Assembly: GCF_035989245.1 (NCBI RefSeq)
Contig: NZ_JAYMFF010000003.1
Location: 62,001-126,000, forward strand
DNA from: Adlercreutzia wanghongyangiae
GTDB taxonomy: Bacteria; Actinomycetota; Coriobacteriia; Coriobacteriales; Eggerthellaceae
DNA: 64,000 nucleotides
Direction: 5' to 3'
A program made the translations under genes and the position numbers. This document shows positions 41,165 to 49,500 of the stretch, in pieces (position 1 is the stretch's first letter; the number at the start of each line of letters is the position of its first letter). A model generated the notes under the pieces. The model did not search any database. It was not told the origin of the DNA and was given only the letters and a program-made list of their open reading frames with translations.

Positions 41165-41328
41165 CGGAAATGGCCGGTTTGGTTCCTGGGGAGGGGACCA
41201 AACTCCTGATTTTTGGCGAACTTTTCACGAGCGGTTTACCAGGCATTATGATGCATTTCCCCTGGTCATAGGGCTGGGCGAAAACAAGGGGTTTGGTATT
41301 GTCCTCGGGAACCAATTAAGCTGTTTCT
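41165..41328. repeat. Intergenic palindromic element F
   Basis: The left arm (GGAAATGGCCGGTTTGGTTCC near 41166-41186) is roughly inverse to GGGAACCAATTAAGC...TTTCTG near 41308-41328. GTTTGGTTCC also pairs locally with GGGACCAAAC. The centre TGCATTTCCCCTGGTCATAG (41252-41271) matches the shared core of elements A, D and E. Confidence 0.6.
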
Positions 41329-41331
41329 GAC

Positions 41332-41376
41332 ATTGCCCGTGCTTTGCAACGCCCAGCACGGGCAATGCGCTACAAT
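41332..41376 (+). promoter_or_regulatory. Perfect inverted repeat and promoter upstream of cysS
   Basis: ATTGCCCGTGCT (41332-41343) and AGCACGGGCAAT (41355-41366) form a perfect 12-bp inverted repeat around 11 nt. TACAAT (41371-41376) follows as a likely -10, so the repeat covers the -35 zone and could be an operator or a hairpin ending the upstream transcript. No T-box structure was recognised for cysS. Confidence 0.5.
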
Positions 41377-41413
41377 GGCTCTCATTCTGAATGAGCACCC
41401 GAAGGAGCCTCCC

Positions 41414-42973
41414 ATGATCAAGCTGTACGACACGCGCCTGCGCCAGAAAGTCGATTTCGAGCCGGTGGAGCCGGGGAAGGTGTCCATGTATGTGTGCGGC
41501 CCCACGGTGTACAACCGCATCCATATCGGCAATGCCCGCACGTTCATCTCCTTCGACATGATCCGCCGCTACCTGGCTTGGCGCGGCTTCGACGTCACCT
41601 TCGTGCAGAACGTGACCGACGTCGACGACAAGATCATCAAGCGCGCCGGCGAGGAGGGCCGCACCGCCGCCGAGGTGGCCGAGGAGTACACGCGCCTGTT
41701 CATCGAAGACATGCGCGCGGCCGGCGTGCAGGACCCGGATATTCGCCCGAAGGCCACCGAGGAGATCGACACCATGATCGCGCTCATCGAGCGGCTCATC
41801 GAACGCGGGCATGCCTACGCCTCCGATGGCGACGTGTACTTCGACGTGCGCTCCTACCCGGGCTACGGCCAGCTTTCGGGTCGCGATGTTGACGAGGCCG
41901 AAAGCGGCCATCGCGAGCTGCGCGCCGACGGCCAGGGCCTGGAGGAGCGCAAGCGCGACGAGCTGGACTTCGCCTTGTGGAAGGCCGCCAAGCCCGGCGA
42001 ACCGGCGTGGGCCTCCCCTTGGGGAGAGGGTCGTCCGGGTTGGCACATCGAGTGCTCGGCCATGTCCGAGAAGTACCTGGGGCTGCCCTTCGACATCCAC
42101 GGAGGCGGGGCCGACCTGGTGTTCCCTCATCACGAGAACGAGCGCGCCCAGTCGGAATGCGCCTGCGACTCCACCTTTGCCAACTACTGGATGCACTCCG
42201 GGATGCTGCAGATTGCCAACGCCGAGACCGGCGAGACCGAGAAGATGTCGAAGTCGCTGAACAACTTCCTGCTTTTGCACGAGGTGCTGGAGCAGGTGCG
42301 CCCGGCGGCCCTGCGCATGCTTATGCTGCAAAGCCACTACCGCAGCCCGCTCGTGTTCGGCGAGCAGCGCGTGGCCGAGGCCGATGCGGCGCTCACGCGC
42401 ATCGAGAATGCCGTGAAGGCGCTCGACTGGCTGCTGGAAACGGGAACCCCCCGCGGGGCGGAGGCCCTCTCGCCCGAGAATCCCGCGGCCGAGCTTGCCG
42501 CCACGCTGGATGCTGCCGCTCTCACCGACCGCATCGCCGCCCTGCGCGACAACTTCGCCGCGGCCATGGACGACGACTTCAACGCGCCGGCGGCTCTGGG
42601 CGAGATCTTCTCCTTCGTGAGCGACGTGAACGCGCTTGTGGCCGACGTGGAAACCCTCACGGCCGAGGAAGCTGCAGCGGGGCGTGCGGCCCGCGACGTC
42701 ATCGTGGAGCTGATGGACGTGCTCGGCATTGACGTGACGGCCGCCGAGGCGGGGGAGGCCTATCCGGTCGAGGTGGTGGCACTCGCCGCCGACCTGGCCG
42801 GCTACGACGGCGACGATCCTCAGATTGCCGTGGCGCATCTGCTGGAGGCCCGCGCCACTGCCCGCAAGGAAAAGAACTGGGCCGTGGCCGACGGCGTGCG
42901 CGACGGCCTGGCCGGCCTCGGCTTCACCATCGAGGACACCCCCCAGGGCGCCCGCGTCACCTACGAGGGGTAG
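41414..42973 (+). CDS. cysS: Cysteinyl-tRNA synthetase
   Basis: 519 residues, slightly longer than the usual 460-490. Class I signatures: CGPTVYNRIHIGNART (zinc Cys and HIGH, about 28-43), then HIECSAM and GGGADLVFPHHENERAQ with further zinc ligands, and EKMSKSLNN (KMSKS, about 276-284). The extra length is in the C-terminal anticodon-binding part. It charges tRNA-Cys in the cytosol. ATG at 41414 follows GAAGGAG. Confidence 0.96.
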   Translation: MIKLYDTRLRQKVDFEPVEPGKVSMYVCGPTVYNRIHIGNARTFISFDMIRRYLAWRGFDVTFVQNVTDVDDKIIKRAGEEGRTAAEVAEEYTRLFIEDMRAAGVQDPDIRPKATEEIDTMIALIERLIERGHAYASDGDVYFDVRSYPGYGQLSGRDVDEAESGHRELRADGQGLEERKRDELDFALWKAAKPGEPAWASPWGEGRPGWHIECSAMSEKYLGLPFDIHGGGADLVFPHHENERAQSECACDSTFANYWMHSGMLQIANAETGETEKMSKSLNNFLLLHEVLEQVRPAALRMLMLQSHYRSPLVFGEQRVAEADAALTRIENAVKALDWLLETGTPRGAEALSPENPAAELAATLDAAALTDRIAALRDNFAAAMDDDFNAPAALGEIFSFVSDVNALVADVETLTAEEAAAGRAARDVIVELMDVLGIDVTAAEAGEAYPVEVVALAADLAGYDGDDPQIAVAHLLEARATARKEKNWAVADGVRDGLAGLGFTIEDTPQGARVTYEG

Positions 42974-42994
42974 GGTAGTGATTCACCGCCCGTC

Positions 42995-43104
42995 GGAGAT
43001 GCCGGATATCTTGATTCGCTCGGACAGTCCTCGCTTTGTGAAACGGTCTACTGGGCTGTTTCAGTCGCTGCGGAATTCGCTCGGTCAAGGCGTCCGGCAT
43101 CTCC
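42995..43104. repeat. Nested palindromic element, family H copy 2
   Basis: Outer arms GGAGATGCCGGA (42995-43006) and TCCGGCATCTCC (43093-43104) are perfect inverses, with CTTGA/TCAAG pairing further in. The inner block ACAGTCCTCGCT...GAAACGGTC-TACT-GGGCTGTTTC...TCGCTGCGGAA is homologous to the inner part of the element at 20669. It fills the gap between cysS and the U32 gene. Confidence 0.7.
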
Positions 43105-43126
43105 TCGGCATTCAATTCCTGTCGTA

Positions 43127-44725
43127 ATGCTGGCCAATCGAAATATCCCCATGGAGCTTCTCGCGCCGGCGGGCGGGATGGAGCAGTTGCGGGCCGCGGT
43201 GCTGTTCGGGGCCGATGCGGTGTATCTGGCGGCCGACAAGTTCGGCATGCGGGCCCGGGCGGCGAACTTCCCTATGGAAGAAATTCCCGCAGCCGTGGCC
43301 TTCGCCCACGAGCGCGGCGTGAAGGTGCACGTCACATGCAACATCCTCATGCATCCCGACGACATCGACGGGCTGCCGGCGTACTTCCGCGCGCTGGATG
43401 CGGCGGGGGTCGACGCCTTCATCATTGGCGATTTGGGCGCCTTCGCCGTGGCCGGCGAGGTGGCCCCGCGGGTGGAGCGCCATGTGAGCACCCAGGCCTC
43501 GGTGGCCAACGGCGCGGCGGCCCGGGTATGGCACTCCCTGGGGGCCAAGCGCGTGGTGTGTGCCCGCGAGATGTCGCTTGCCGACATTGCCCGCCTGCGC
43601 CAGGACGCGCCGCCCGACTTGGAAATCGAGGCCTTCGCCCACGGCGCCATGTGCATGGCCGTTTCCGGCCGCTGCCTCATCAGCAGCTACCTCACCGGCC
43701 GCTCGGGCAACAAGGGCCACTGCACCCAGCCCTGCCGTTGGAGCTACCAACTGGGCACCGCGGGTCCTGAAGCAGCATGGCTGGACGAACCCGTAGGGGG
43801 CGACCTCGGTCGCCCCTCGCCCGCAAGCGTGATTGGGCTGCCTCAAAGCGGAAACGCCGTCGGCACCCCGGGCGGACTGAAGTCCGCCCCTACGGGGGTT
43901 GCGGCGGAAGAGCGTCCCATGGAGTTCCTGCTGGAAGAAGAGAAGCGCCCCGGCGAGTTCTTCCCCATTGAGGAAGACGACCGCGGCACCTTCATTATGA
44001 ACGCGAAGGACCTGAACATGCTCGCCCACCTGCGCGAGCTGGCCTGTGCGGGCGTTGATTCCATCAAAATCGAGGGTCGCAACAAGAAGGCCTTCTACGT
44101 GGCCAGCGTGGTGGGCGCCTATCGCCGCGTGCTCGACGGCGAGCCGTCCGAGGCCGTGGCCGACGAGCTTCTGGCTGTGTCGCACCGCCCCTACGGTACC
44201 GGCTTCTACTTTTCCGAGGCCGAGCAGGCACCCGCCTACGACGGCTACGAGCAGGAGACCATGCACATGGCCGACGTCGTCGCCAGCTCGCTTGCCCCAC
44301 GCCCTGCGCAGGTCGCCGTATCCGACCCACATTCCGGGCGCGCCACCACCCCGTGTCGTCCTGAGCGAAGCGCGCAGCGCGAAGTCGAAGGATCTTCTGA
44401 CGATTCGCAGTATCTGTACCTGTTGTGTCGCAATCGGTTTGCGGAAGGCGACGAGCTGGAGATCCTCGCGCCTCACGAGCCGGCCCGTGCGATCACCGTG
44501 CGCGACCTGCACTGGCTCAACACCTTCGGACCCGACGTCCACGACGAGGACGCGCCGGCCACGGTGGAAGAGGCCCTCGCCCGCGCCACCGCCGCCGACT
44601 GGGCACCCGCCGCCGCGGCCAACCGTTCGTGCAACCTCTACCGTATGCGCGCGGATGCCCCCGTGGTTCCGGGCGCGTTTCTGCGCAAGCGCACCTTCCG
44701 CCGTTCCGCCCGCCATGGCAGTTAG
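43127..44725 (+). CDS. U32-family protein, TrhP-like (tRNA uridine hydroxylation)
   Basis: 532 residues. The U32 domain opens with MELLAPAGGMEQLRAAVLFGADAVYLA and contains FAHGAMCMAVSGRCLISSYLTGRSGNKGHCTQPCRW-type cysteines, the pattern of TrhP/YegQ, which makes 5-hydroxyuridine in tRNA anticodons. Despite the peptidase label, no proteolytic site is implied. Between the U32 core and the continuation (KDLNMLAHLRELACAGVDSIKIEGRNKK) lies an odd 36-codon insert built from two facing palindromic repeats; another repeat insert lies near residue 415. The start ATG at 43127 has no good ribosome-binding site; ATG at 43151 is possible. Confidence 0.85.
   Translation: MLANRNIPMELLAPAGGMEQLRAAVLFGADAVYLAADKFGMRARAANFPMEEIPAAVAFAHERGVKVHVTCNILMHPDDIDGLPAYFRALDAAGVDAFIIGDLGAFAVAGEVAPRVERHVSTQASVANGAAARVWHSLGAKRVVCAREMSLADIARLRQDAPPDLEIEAFAHGAMCMAVSGRCLISSYLTGRSGNKGHCTQPCRWSYQLGTAGPEAAWLDEPVGGDLGRPSPASVIGLPQSGNAVGTPGGLKSAPTGVAAEERPMEFLLEEEKRPGEFFPIEEDDRGTFIMNAKDLNMLAHLRELACAGVDSIKIEGRNKKAFYVASVVGAYRRVLDGEPSEAVADELLAVSHRPYGTGFYFSEAEQAPAYDGYEQETMHMADVVASSLAPRPAQVAVSDPHSGRATTPCRPERSAQREVEGSSDDSQYLYLLCRNRFAEGDELEILAPHEPARAITVRDLHWLNTFGPDVHDEDAPATVEEALARATAADWAPAAAANRSCNLYRMRADAPVVPGAFLRKRTFRRSARHGS
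43791..43898. repeat. Facing palindromic repeats inserted in the U32 gene
   Basis: CCGTAGGGGGCGACC-TCGGTCGCCCCT (43791-43817) and GGGCGGACTGAAGTCCGCCC-CTACGGGGG (43870-43898) face each other, so the segment begins CCGTAGGGGGCG and ends CGCCCCTACGGG. Length is 108 bp, exactly 36 codons, and the frame is kept. Confidence 0.72.
44355..44395. repeat. TCCTGAGCG-type dispersed repeat inside the U32 gene
   Basis: GTCGTCCTGAGCGAAGCGC...GAAGTCGAAGGATCT, in frame and encoding the phrase RPERSAQREVEG. A sister copy lies in the other U32 gene at 59761-59803 (HPERSAAGAEPKD). This repeat type is widespread between genes of unrelated bacteria. Confidence 0.72.
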
Positions 44726-44734
44726 GGGAATACC

Positions 44735-45883
44735 ATGATCACCGTCGGCGACGTTATGAACATGAGGGCCTTCGACCGCATCTGGCTCGCAGCCCCCTGC
44801 GAGGGGGCGGCGGCGCGCGAGGTCACGGGCGTGGGCACCCTCGATCATGAACCCTTCACGGGTGCCTACGACCTGTTCACGAGCGGCGAGTTCATCTTCA
44901 CCACCCTCGGTTTTGCCGCCATGCACCCCGAGCTGGCCGAGCAGGCGCTCCTCGAGCTCATCGACCGCGACGTGGCCGCCGTCGCCGTGAAGCCGGTGGT
45001 GCTGAAGGCCGTCGGCGAGCGCGTGGCAGCGGCCTCGGCGGCCCGGGGCGTGCCGGTGCTCTTCTACGAGGGCCGCTACATGGAGCGCGTTATCGCCGAC
45101 CTTATGAACGCCCTGGACGACGACGCTGCGGAATGGGAGCGCACGAGCCTCATCGACTCCATTCTCGCCTCGTCCGACGAGCAGGCCGTGCGCGCCACGT
45201 TCTTCACCATCGCCGGCGTGACCGGCGCCACCATCCAGTGCATGGCTGTGCGGGCCGTGACCGACGACGATGCGTCGTTGCGGGCGCTGCAGCGGGTGTT
45301 GGAGGGGGTGCTTGCGAACTATGGCGAGCGCTGGGACGACGTGGAACGCACCTTCGTGTGCCGCTACCGCGGGATGCTTCTGGGGTTCGTGTCCTTCAAG
45401 AGGCCCCCGCTGAAGGCCATCGCCATTTCCGATGCCGATCTGGAGAAGTGCGTCGCCACGGCCGGCCCGCTCGTGTGCGGCATCAGCCAGGAGGTGAGTC
45501 TGGGGGAGGGCGATCTGGCCGTGCGCCAGGCCATGGCCGCCCTGCGCACCGCCGAGGTGGAGGACGCTGGCATCGTGCGCTGGTCCACCCTGCGCTTCGA
45601 CGCCTTCCGCGCCGCGGCCAAGAGCGATCGCCTGTATATGCGAGCGGCCGATCTGCTGCGCTCGCTGCTGTTCGACTACGACGCCGAGCACGGAAGCGAC
45701 CTCGGTACCACGGCCGAGGCCTTCGCCGCTTCCTTCGGCGAGGTGAGCCGCACTGCCGAGGTGCTGTTCCAGCATCCGAACACCGTGCGCTACCGCCTGC
45801 GGAAGATTAAGGACGTCCTCGGCGTGCCCGAGATCGGCGACCGCGAACTGGCGGCCCTGCTGCAGCTGGTGTACCTGGCCTAG
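44735..45883 (+). CDS. PucR/CdaR-type transcriptional regulator
   Basis: 382 residues. The N-terminal about 120 fit the purine-catabolism regulatory (PucR N) domain (MITVGDVM, GTLDHEPFTG...LFTSGEFIFTTLG). The C-terminus is the PucR-type HTH: TAEVLFQHPNTVRYRLRKIKDVLGVP. The middle is a GGDEF-like fold of the same family without the catalytic motif. It senses an unknown metabolite and binds DNA. It starts 9 bp after the TrhP-like gene and may be co-transcribed with it. A palindrome at 45961 and a small gene lie directly downstream and are candidate targets. Confidence 0.82.
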   Translation: MITVGDVMNMRAFDRIWLAAPCEGAAAREVTGVGTLDHEPFTGAYDLFTSGEFIFTTLGFAAMHPELAEQALLELIDRDVAAVAVKPVVLKAVGERVAAASAARGVPVLFYEGRYMERVIADLMNALDDDAAEWERTSLIDSILASSDEQAVRATFFTIAGVTGATIQCMAVRAVTDDDASLRALQRVLEGVLANYGERWDDVERTFVCRYRGMLLGFVSFKRPPLKAIAISDADLEKCVATAGPLVCGISQEVSLGEGDLAVRQAMAALRTAEVEDAGIVRWSTLRFDAFRAAAKSDRLYMRAADLLRSLLFDYDAEHGSDLGTTAEAFAASFGEVSRTAEVLFQHPNTVRYRLRKIKDVLGVPEIGDRELAALLQLVYLA

Positions 45884-45960
45884 CGACTGCGGTTGGGTCG
45901 GCCAGCGCCCGCCCCCGCGGCTCGTTCTGGCTTTGCCCCGCCCGCCCCGCCTGCGTCCTT

Positions 45961-45982
45961 TTGTTGTGCGTCTGCACAACAA
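45961..45982. promoter_or_regulatory. Perfect palindrome upstream of the 92-residue gene
   Basis: TTGTTGTGC-GTCT-GCACAACAA, a 9-4-9 perfect inverted repeat, 82 bp before the start of the small gene. A TAAACT at 46034-46039 is a possible -10. It looks like a dimeric regulator site; the PucR-type regulator just upstream is the obvious candidate to bind it. Confidence 0.6.
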
Positions 45983-46063
45983 GATGCGCGCGACTTCATC
46001 CGATCGACCAAATGCCGACCTTTCCCGTGCGCCTAAACTAGGCGGCGTCGAAAGGAGATCGCC

Positions 46064-46342
46064 ATGAAACTGTTCAACGACCAGGCCACTGCCGCCATTG
46101 CCACCCTTGATTCCGCCGATGCCGCCTACTGCGCCAAGCTGGAGCAGCGTTTCGCGAATATGGGCATCAGCCCGAAAACCGCCTCCGATGCCGTCGTCTC
46201 CCTCGTGGAGGCCGACGCCGTGCCCCAGCCGGGCTTCTGGGCCGCGCTGCCCAGTGCCTTCAAGGGGCTCTTCCCCAAGAAGTCCGCAACGACCGTTGCC
46301 GCTTCCGATGCGTTCGCTCCCGCTCAAGAGGCGCTGGCGTAG
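46064..46342 (+). CDS. Small protein of unknown function
   Basis: 92 residues; I recognise no family. It starts with an amphipathic helical half (FNDQATAAIATLDSADAAYCAKLEQRF), followed by a GFWAALPSAFKGLFPKK segment that could touch a membrane, and an Ala-rich tail. ATG at 46064 has a strong AAAGGAG at good spacing, a terminator follows, and a perfect palindrome precedes it, so it is probably a real regulated gene. There is no signal peptide. Confidence 0.65.
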   Translation: MKLFNDQATAAIATLDSADAAYCAKLEQRFANMGISPKTASDAVVSLVEADAVPQPGFWAALPSAFKGLFPKKSATTVAASDAFAPAQEALA

Positions 46343-46390
46343 GCGTGCCGGCTGCCCGGCGCCTTCCGGGAGGTTTTCCCCGAACGTAAA

Positions 46391-46423
46391 GAGACCCCGC
46401 GAGCTGGCAGGCTGCGGGGTCTC
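46391..46423. terminator. Bidirectional terminator
   Basis: GAGACCCCGC (46391-46400) and GCGGGGTCTC (46414-46423) form a perfect 10-bp stem between the small gene and the convergent slyD-like gene. Confidence 0.8.
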
Positions 46424-46448
46424 GTTGTGAGTGGAGGGGCGGAGACGG

Positions 46449-46877
46449 TTAGTCCTCGACCTCGACGAGCTCGATGTCGAAGTTCAGGTCCTTGCCCGCC
46501 AGCTCGTGGTTCATGTCGAAGGTGACGATGCCGTCCTCGATGGACTCCACGAACACGGGGAAGGGCTGGCCGCCCGGGCCCATCATGTACACGGTCTGGC
46601 CCACAGGCAGCTGGTCGCCGTTGGGGATCTGGTCCACGGGCACCTTCTGCACCATCTCGTCGCTGCGCTCGCCATAGGCCTCGGCGGCGGGGATGTGCAC
46701 GGTCTTCTTCTCGCCCACGGCCATGTCCTCCACGGCGGCGTCGAAGCCGGGGATCATCTGGCCGGCCATGCACACGAACTCGATGGGCTCACCGCGGTCC
46801 ACCGACGAATCGAACTTGGTGCCGTCGTCCAGCGTGCCGGTGTAGTGCACCTTGACCTTCTTGCCTTTGTTGCTCAT
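46449..46877 (-). CDS. FKBP-type peptidyl-prolyl isomerase, SlyD-like
   Basis: 142 residues. The FKBP half opens with KVKVHYTGTLDDGTKFDSS and contains GQMIPGFDAAVEDMAVGEKK. The inserted-flap (IF) chaperone domain, YGERSDEMVQKVPVDQIP...VGQTVYM, sits between FKBP strands, as in SlyD. The C-terminus DMNHELAGKDLNFDIELVEV is canonical. The His-rich metal tail of E. coli SlyD is missing. It speeds proline isomerisation and assists folding in the cytosol. Start at 46877 after GGAGC. It is convergent with the small gene. Confidence 0.92.
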   Translation of the reverse strand: MSNKGKKVKVHYTGTLDDGTKFDSSVDRGEPIEFVCMAGQMIPGFDAAVEDMAVGEKKTVHIPAAEAYGERSDEMVQKVPVDQIPNGDQLPVGQTVYMMGPGGQPFPVFVESIEDGIVTFDMNHELAGKDLNFDIELVEVED

Positions 46878-47134
46878 TGCGAGCTCCTTTCCAAAAGATG
46901 TGCGTTTCAGTCTAACGGAAGGGCGCGCTCGGGCGGGGAAGGCGGGCCAAGCTGCTCCAAGATGTCATAAACGACGCTTTCTGCTTTCGCAGCTCGGGCA
47001 GTGGGGGTATGATGGAATGGCAACGGGAAAGCTAAACTTTGTGCAGGCGCTCAAGAAAGCGGCGCCACGGAGAAAGCCTGGCTGAGGGAGCGCGCCCAGC
47101 GCGCCCCCGTCGGATACGAGGAAGGGAAGTCGCT

Positions 47135-48196
47135 ATGACCTACCGAGCTGGAGTTGTGGGAGCTGCCGGGTTCGCCGGCATCGAGTTGGTGCGCATCCTG
47201 GCGCGCCATCCCGAGTTCGAACTGGTGGCCGCCACGTCCGATGCACTGGCCGGCACGCGCATCGCCCAGGTGTACCCGGCGTTCACCGGCGTGACCGACC
47301 TGGCCTTCTCCACCCACGAGGGCACCGATTTCGGTTCCTGCGACGTGGTGTTCTTGGCGGTGCCGCACAAGGCCGCCATGGGCATGGCCCCCGATCTTCT
47401 GGCCGCCGGCGCCACGGTTGTCGACCTGTCGGCCGACTTCCGTCTGAAGGACCCTGCTGTCTACGAGCAGTGGTACGCGCCGCACACGGCCCCCGACCTG
47501 CTGGCGCGCGCCGCTTTCGGCCTGCCCGAGCTCACTGGCGACGAGCTGGCTGCCGCGGCCGAGCGCCGGGCGGCGGGCGAGGCCGTGCTCGTGGGCTGCG
47601 CCGGCTGCTACCCCACGGCCACGTCGCTCGCCGCGGCCCCGGCCATCCGCGCGGGACTCGTGGATGCTGCTGCACCTGTGGTGGCCGACGCCGTTTCCGG
47701 TGTGACCGGCGCGGGCAAGAAGGCCACCGAGCGCACGCATTTCTGCTTCGCGAACGAGAATGTGGAGGCCTACGGTGTGGGCACCCACCGCCATACCCCC
47801 GAGATCGAGCAGATTCTGGGGCTTGAGGGCCGCCTCGTGTTCACCCCGCACCTGGCGCCGCTCAACCGCGGGCTTCTGTCTACGGTAACGCTGCCGCTGG
47901 CCCCGGGCGTCAAGGCCCCCACCACCGAAGAACTGGTGGCCCTCTACCGCGACTTCTACGAGATGAGCCCGCTTGTCTCGGTCATGGATGCCGGCGTGCA
48001 GCCCCGCACTGCCTCGGTGGCGGGCACCTGCCGCGCCCAGGTGGGCGTGGCCGCGCACCCCGCGGGCGTCATCGTGGCCACGGGTGCCATCGACAACTTG
48101 GGCAAGGGGGCTGCGGGCCAGGGCGTGCAGTGCGCCAACATCGTGTTCGGCCTGCCCGAAACCTGCGGCTTGGAAGAAATCGCGAACCCGGTGTAA
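47135..48196 (+). CDS. argC: N-acetyl-gamma-glutamyl-phosphate reductase
   Basis: 353 residues, full length. It has the Rossmann GAAGFAGIELVRIL (about 8-21), the catalytic cysteine in VGCAGCYPTA (about 151-160), VSGVTGAGKKA and HRHTPEIEQIL. It reduces N-acetylglutamyl phosphate to the semialdehyde with NADPH. It is the first gene of argCJBD. ATG at 47135 follows GAAGGGAAG; the frame is open well upstream but only over the promoter (TATGAT at 47008-47013). A 22-codon reading frame at 47017-47085 precedes it. Confidence 0.95.
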   Translation: MTYRAGVVGAAGFAGIELVRILARHPEFELVAATSDALAGTRIAQVYPAFTGVTDLAFSTHEGTDFGSCDVVFLAVPHKAAMGMAPDLLAAGATVVDLSADFRLKDPAVYEQWYAPHTAPDLLARAAFGLPELTGDELAAAAERRAAGEAVLVGCAGCYPTATSLAAAPAIRAGLVDAAAPVVADAVSGVTGAGKKATERTHFCFANENVEAYGVGTHRHTPEIEQILGLEGRLVFTPHLAPLNRGLLSTVTLPLAPGVKAPTTEELVALYRDFYEMSPLVSVMDAGVQPRTASVAGTCRAQVGVAAHPAGVIVATGAIDNLGKGAAGQGVQCANIVFGLPETCGLEEIANPV

Positions 48197-48207
48197 GGAG
48201 AAACCCC

Positions 48208-49500
48208 ATGGCAGATGCGACCTTCACCTTCAACGAGAACGGAAGCCCCGCCTCGGCGCTGGGCTTTTCCGCCATCGGCGTGCATGCGGGTTTCCGACCC
48301 GATCCCGAGCGGCTCGACATGGCGCTCGTGGTGGCCGACGAGCCCTGCGCGGCGGCGGCCACCTTCACCACCAACGTGTTCTGCGCGGCCCCGGTGCGCG
48401 TGTCCCGCGAGCATCTGAACGAGGGCGCACCCGGCCAGCCCGCTTACGGCTGCGCCCGCGCCGTCGTCATCAACTCCGGCATCGCCAACGCCGCCACTGG
48501 CGAACGCGGGCTTCAGACGGCCCGCGAGACCTGCGAGATCGTAGGCGACGCCGTGGGATGCCCGGCCGACGAGGTGCTCGTGGCCTCCACGGGCGTCATC
48601 GGCCAGCACCTGCGCCTCGAGCCCTTTGCCACGGGCGTGCCTGCGGCCCTTGCAGCCACGAAAGTGGCCGCATCGCCCGAGGAGCGCACCGCTCAGGGCC
48701 TTACGGCGGCCCGGGCCATCATGACCACCGACACGCGCCCCAAGCACGGCGCAGTCACCTTCGAAGGCGATGCCATTGGGTATCCCGGCGCCACCTTCAC
48801 CGTGGGCGGCATGGCCAAGGGCGCCGGCATGATCATGCCGAATATGGCCACCATGATCGCCGTCATCACCACCGACGCGCCCGTGGCCGCCCCCGACCTG
48901 TCGGCGGCCCTTACCGCATCGGTGAATAAGAGCTTCAACAAGGTCACGGTGGATTCCGACACCTCCACCAACGACACCTGCTTCGCCCTGGCCTCGGGCG
49001 CCGCGGCTCCCGCTGGCCCCGCCTTCGCGCCCGGCACCCCGGCCTTCGCCGCCTTCCAAGATGCGCTCGATGCGCTTACCACCACGCTGGCCCGTGCCAT
49101 GGCCGCCGACGGCGAGGGGGCAACGCGCCTTATCACCGTCAGGGTGCGCGGGGCCGCCACGGCCGACGACGCCGATGCCGCCGCCCGCACGGTGGCGAAC
49201 TCGCCGCTCGTGAAGACGGCTGTGTACGGCCACGATGCCAACTGGGGCCGCGTTGCCGCCGCCCTCGGACGTTCCGGCGCGCAGTTCAGGCAGGAAGACG
49301 TCGACATCGATATACTGGGATTGCCCGTGTGCCGCGCCGGCCTCGTGGTCGACTTCGACGAGGACGAGGCGCTGCGGCGCTTCGAGGAGCCCGAGGTGGC
49401 CATCGAGGTGGACCTGCATGCGGGGGAGGAGTCGGCCACCATGTGGACCTGCGATTTCTCTCACGAGTACGTAACGATTAACGGAGACTACCGCTCATGA
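48208..49500 (+). CDS. argJ: Bifunctional ornithine acetyltransferase/N-acetylglutamate synthase
   Basis: 430 residues. The self-cleavage site lies in KGAGMIMPNMATMIAVITTD (about 203-222): cleavage occurs before the threonine of A-T-M, which becomes the catalytic nucleophile. The usual histidine after M-I (MIHPNMATM) is methionine here. It recycles the acetyl group from acetylornithine to glutamate and may also make N-acetylglutamate from acetyl-CoA; no separate argA is present. Starts 11 bp after argC and overlaps argB by 4 bp. Confidence 0.95.
   Translation: MADATFTFNENGSPASALGFSAIGVHAGFRPDPERLDMALVVADEPCAAAATFTTNVFCAAPVRVSREHLNEGAPGQPAYGCARAVVINSGIANAATGERGLQTARETCEIVGDAVGCPADEVLVASTGVIGQHLRLEPFATGVPAALAATKVAASPEERTAQGLTAARAIMTTDTRPKHGAVTFEGDAIGYPGATFTVGGMAKGAGMIMPNMATMIAVITTDAPVAAPDLSAALTASVNKSFNKVTVDSDTSTNDTCFALASGAAAPAGPAFAPGTPAFAAFQDALDALTTTLARAMAADGEGATRLITVRVRGAATADDADAAARTVANSPLVKTAVYGHDANWGRVAAALGRSGAQFRQEDVDIDILGLPVCRAGLVVDFDEDEALRRFEEPEVAIEVDLHAGEESATMWTCDFSHEYVTINGDYRS

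Noticed and set aside
43112..46327. A frame of over 1,000 codons on the reverse strand spanning the U32 and PucR genes
   Set aside because: It crosses two well-supported genes and a repeat element and its product is Gly/His/Arg-rich low-complexity sequence typical of shadow frames.
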